Position numbers and translations under genes: made by a program. Below, one piece after another: positions 62,958 through 64,000 of a DNA stretch of 64,000 nt. Location: NCBI GenBank assembly GCA_019894765.1, contig JAGXNT010000095.1, positions 62,001 through 126,000 of the forward strand. The letters run 5' to 3'. A model generated the notes under the pieces. The model was given only the letters and a program-made list of their open reading frames with translations. It ran no database searches and had not been told where the DNA came from. Origin of the DNA: Candidatus Heimdallarchaeota archaeon (GTDB lineage Archaea; Asgardarchaeota; Heimdallarchaeia; JABLTI01). The number at the start of each line of letters is the position of its first letter. Position 1 is the first letter of the stretch.

Positions 62958-63557
62958 TTATTTTTCTGATTTTAAGACCCAAAATCCAGAACCTTTAGCT
63001 AGAACTTCATATGTCCCATATACTTCTGTCATTAATTTCTGCATTGACTTTAATCCTTTCTTCTTTGGAACAACAATTTGGAGTGATCCTTTCTCTTGTA
63101 ACTGTTCTTTTGAGGTAACAACAAGTTCAGTTAGAATTTTCTTCCCTGCCATAAGTGGGGGATTTGCAATTATAGAATCAAATTTTAGATCTTTTACTGG
63201 TTCATATAGATGACCTTGTGTCACTTTGGTATTTTTTGATACGTCATTTATTTTGCAATTTTCCTTTGCTAATTTAACCGCTAGTTCATTTATGTCAGTT
63301 AAAACGAATTTAACTTCTGGATAGACTTTTGCTAAAGCAATCCCAATGAAACCGTAACCACATCCGAGATCTAGAATTAAACCACTTTTCGGGATTAATG
63401 CATTATTGAGTAGTAATTCGCTACCTTTGTCTACTTTTCTCCATCCAAAGATTCCAGATTGACTCTTAAAAGACAATCGATTACCAAGTTGATGTGTTTG
63501 AATAATAGTCGTTTTTCCAGTTGAAATTGGTTTCTCTGAGTAATAATGACTACTCAT
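62958..63557 (-). CDS. class I methyltransferase, RsmC-like (MTS/NPPL type)
   Basis: The 199-residue protein begins SSHYYSEKPIS, then has GIFGWRKVDKGSELLL, the SAM motif LILDLGCGYGFIGIALA, FVLTDINELAVKLAKEN, and the catalytic-site motif FDSIIANPPL. The NPP[L/Y] motif is used by N-methyltransferases acting on nucleobases or glutamine; the RsmC-type MTS domain fits best. The ATG at 63557 overlaps the stop codon of the upstream cbf5 gene as ATGA. That link to pseudouridylation supports an rRNA or tRNA substrate by inference. Confidence 0.88.
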   Translation of the reverse strand: MSSHYYSEKPISTGKTTIIQTHQLGNRLSFKSQSGIFGWRKVDKGSELLLNNALIPKSGLILDLGCGYGFIGIALAKVYPEVKFVLTDINELAVKLAKENCKINDVSKNTKVTQGHLYEPVKDLKFDSIIANPPLMAGKKILTELVVTSKEQLQEKGSLQIVVPKKKGLKSMQKLMTEVYGTYEVLAKGSGFWVLKSEK

Positions 63558-64000
63558 TTTTTCGCAGATTCCTTCCAAATCTTTGGGTAGACATCTCGAT
63601 CCATCAACACTCGAGATGTTTTCGCAGCAATTCCATTATTTGTTGAAAGTATCTCTCGATAACTCATTGTTGCATTTGCAAGTGCAACAGCTTCTCCTTT
63701 CAAACTCTCGAGTAAAACTAATGTATCCTTTTCAATAATATCATGGATTTTTAGGACGCCCGGAACAGCTAAACTCGCACCATGACAAATTGCTCCAATG
63801 GAATTATCACGAATCACTATTTTAGGTAGATGGGTTAAACCCTCTTCCATTGGTAGAACTACTTTTCGTAATTCCTCTTCGTCTTTAGATTCTTTGTAGA
63901 TTTCATAAGCATCAAAAATTCGAATAAGTGATGACAAAGTTTCATCTTCTCGAAATGGGCCGGATTTTGTGCGTCTAAGTTCTTTCATATGTGCACCGGT
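63554..64000 (-). CDS. cbf5: C-terminal part of Cbf5 (H/ACA pseudouridine synthase), cut by window edge
   Basis: The frame is open to base 64000 on this strand and begins TGAHMKELRRTKSGPF, the conserved Cbf5/dyskerin stretch that follows the catalytic domain. The PUA domain is complete: PKIVIRDNSIGAICHGASLA, GVLKIHDIIEKDTLVLLESL, KGEAVALANATMS and the RVLMDRDVYPKIW end. Cbf5 makes pseudouridine in rRNA and tRNA, guided by H/ACA RNAs. The catalytic Asp lies outside the window. It overlaps the methyltransferase by four bases. Confidence 0.93.
   Translation of the reverse strand, partial: TGAHMKELRRTKSGPFREDETLSSLIRIFDAYEIYKESKDEEELRKVVLPMEEGLTHLPKIVIRDNSIGAICHGASLAVPGVLKIHDIIEKDTLVLLESLKGEAVALANATMSYREILSTNNGIAAKTSRVLMDRDVYPKIWKESAKK

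Overview
The window looks like a piece of an Asgard archaeal chromosome, most plausibly from the Heimdall-type side of the group. It is AT-rich (about one third G+C by eye). It carries an archaeal information-processing set: thermosome, RadA, RadB, Hef, FEN1, RFC large subunit, an XPD-type helicase, TldD/TldE and Cbf5. It also has a three-gene ESCRT cluster at 57.2-59.8 kb whose products match eukaryotic Vps23/Tsg101, Vps28 and Vps22/SNF8 over their full architecture. No ribosomal RNA, CRISPR array, insertion sequence or prophage is visible. The lineage is inferred from gene content, without a phylogeny.

Layout. 0-2.5 kb: glutaredoxin-like protein (cut by the edge), PadR regulator, methyltransferase and esterase, all minus strand. 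2.6-7.4 kb: thermosome with an OB-fold-like protein, an M50-like membrane protein and a possible nuclease. 7.4-13.7 kb: a large FtsK/HerA-like ATPase with a degenerate P-loop, then Hef and RadB. 13.7-21.5 kb: a run of membrane and surface genes, including a 1705-residue Ig-like adhesin, that ends with radB. 21.6-35.1 kb: XPD-like helicase, RFC large subunit, a KaiC-like ATPase without the Walker lysine, a CDP-alcohol phosphatidyltransferase, a peroxiredoxin next to a thioredoxin-V4R-V4R fusion, a MazG-like pyrophosphohydrolase, FEN1 and TldD-TldE. 35.2-48.4 kb: small unknown proteins, an Exo5/Cas4-like nuclease, a CBS protein, a rhodanese, a Ski2-like helicase with a SWIM zinc finger, an MFS transporter, RadA with a long charged tail, a HAD protein and a HEAT-repeat protein. 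48.4-56.9 kb: membrane proteins, a winged-helix regulator, a secreted anchored protein, a coiled-coil protein, a roadblock/longin-like protein, a second MFS transporter and a lone OppF-type ATPase. 57.2-59.8 kb: the ESCRT-I/II cluster with one extra small helical protein. 59.9-64.0 kb: anchored cell-surface protein, multi-pass membrane protein, intron-containing tRNA-Ser(GGA), methyltransferase and the C-terminal part of Cbf5.

How the genes work together. Replication and repair genes are scattered, but several share a PCNA-binding tail (RFC large subunit, FEN1). The ESCRT genes run in one direction with short gaps and end at a strong hairpin terminator, so they probably form one transcription unit. 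Vps25, ESCRT-III and Vps4 are not in the window. Translation starts are often TTG or GTG after good Shine-Dalgarno sites. Two genes are best explained by ATT starts and one by a CTG start. The palindrome CTCGAG is about six times commoner than base composition predicts.
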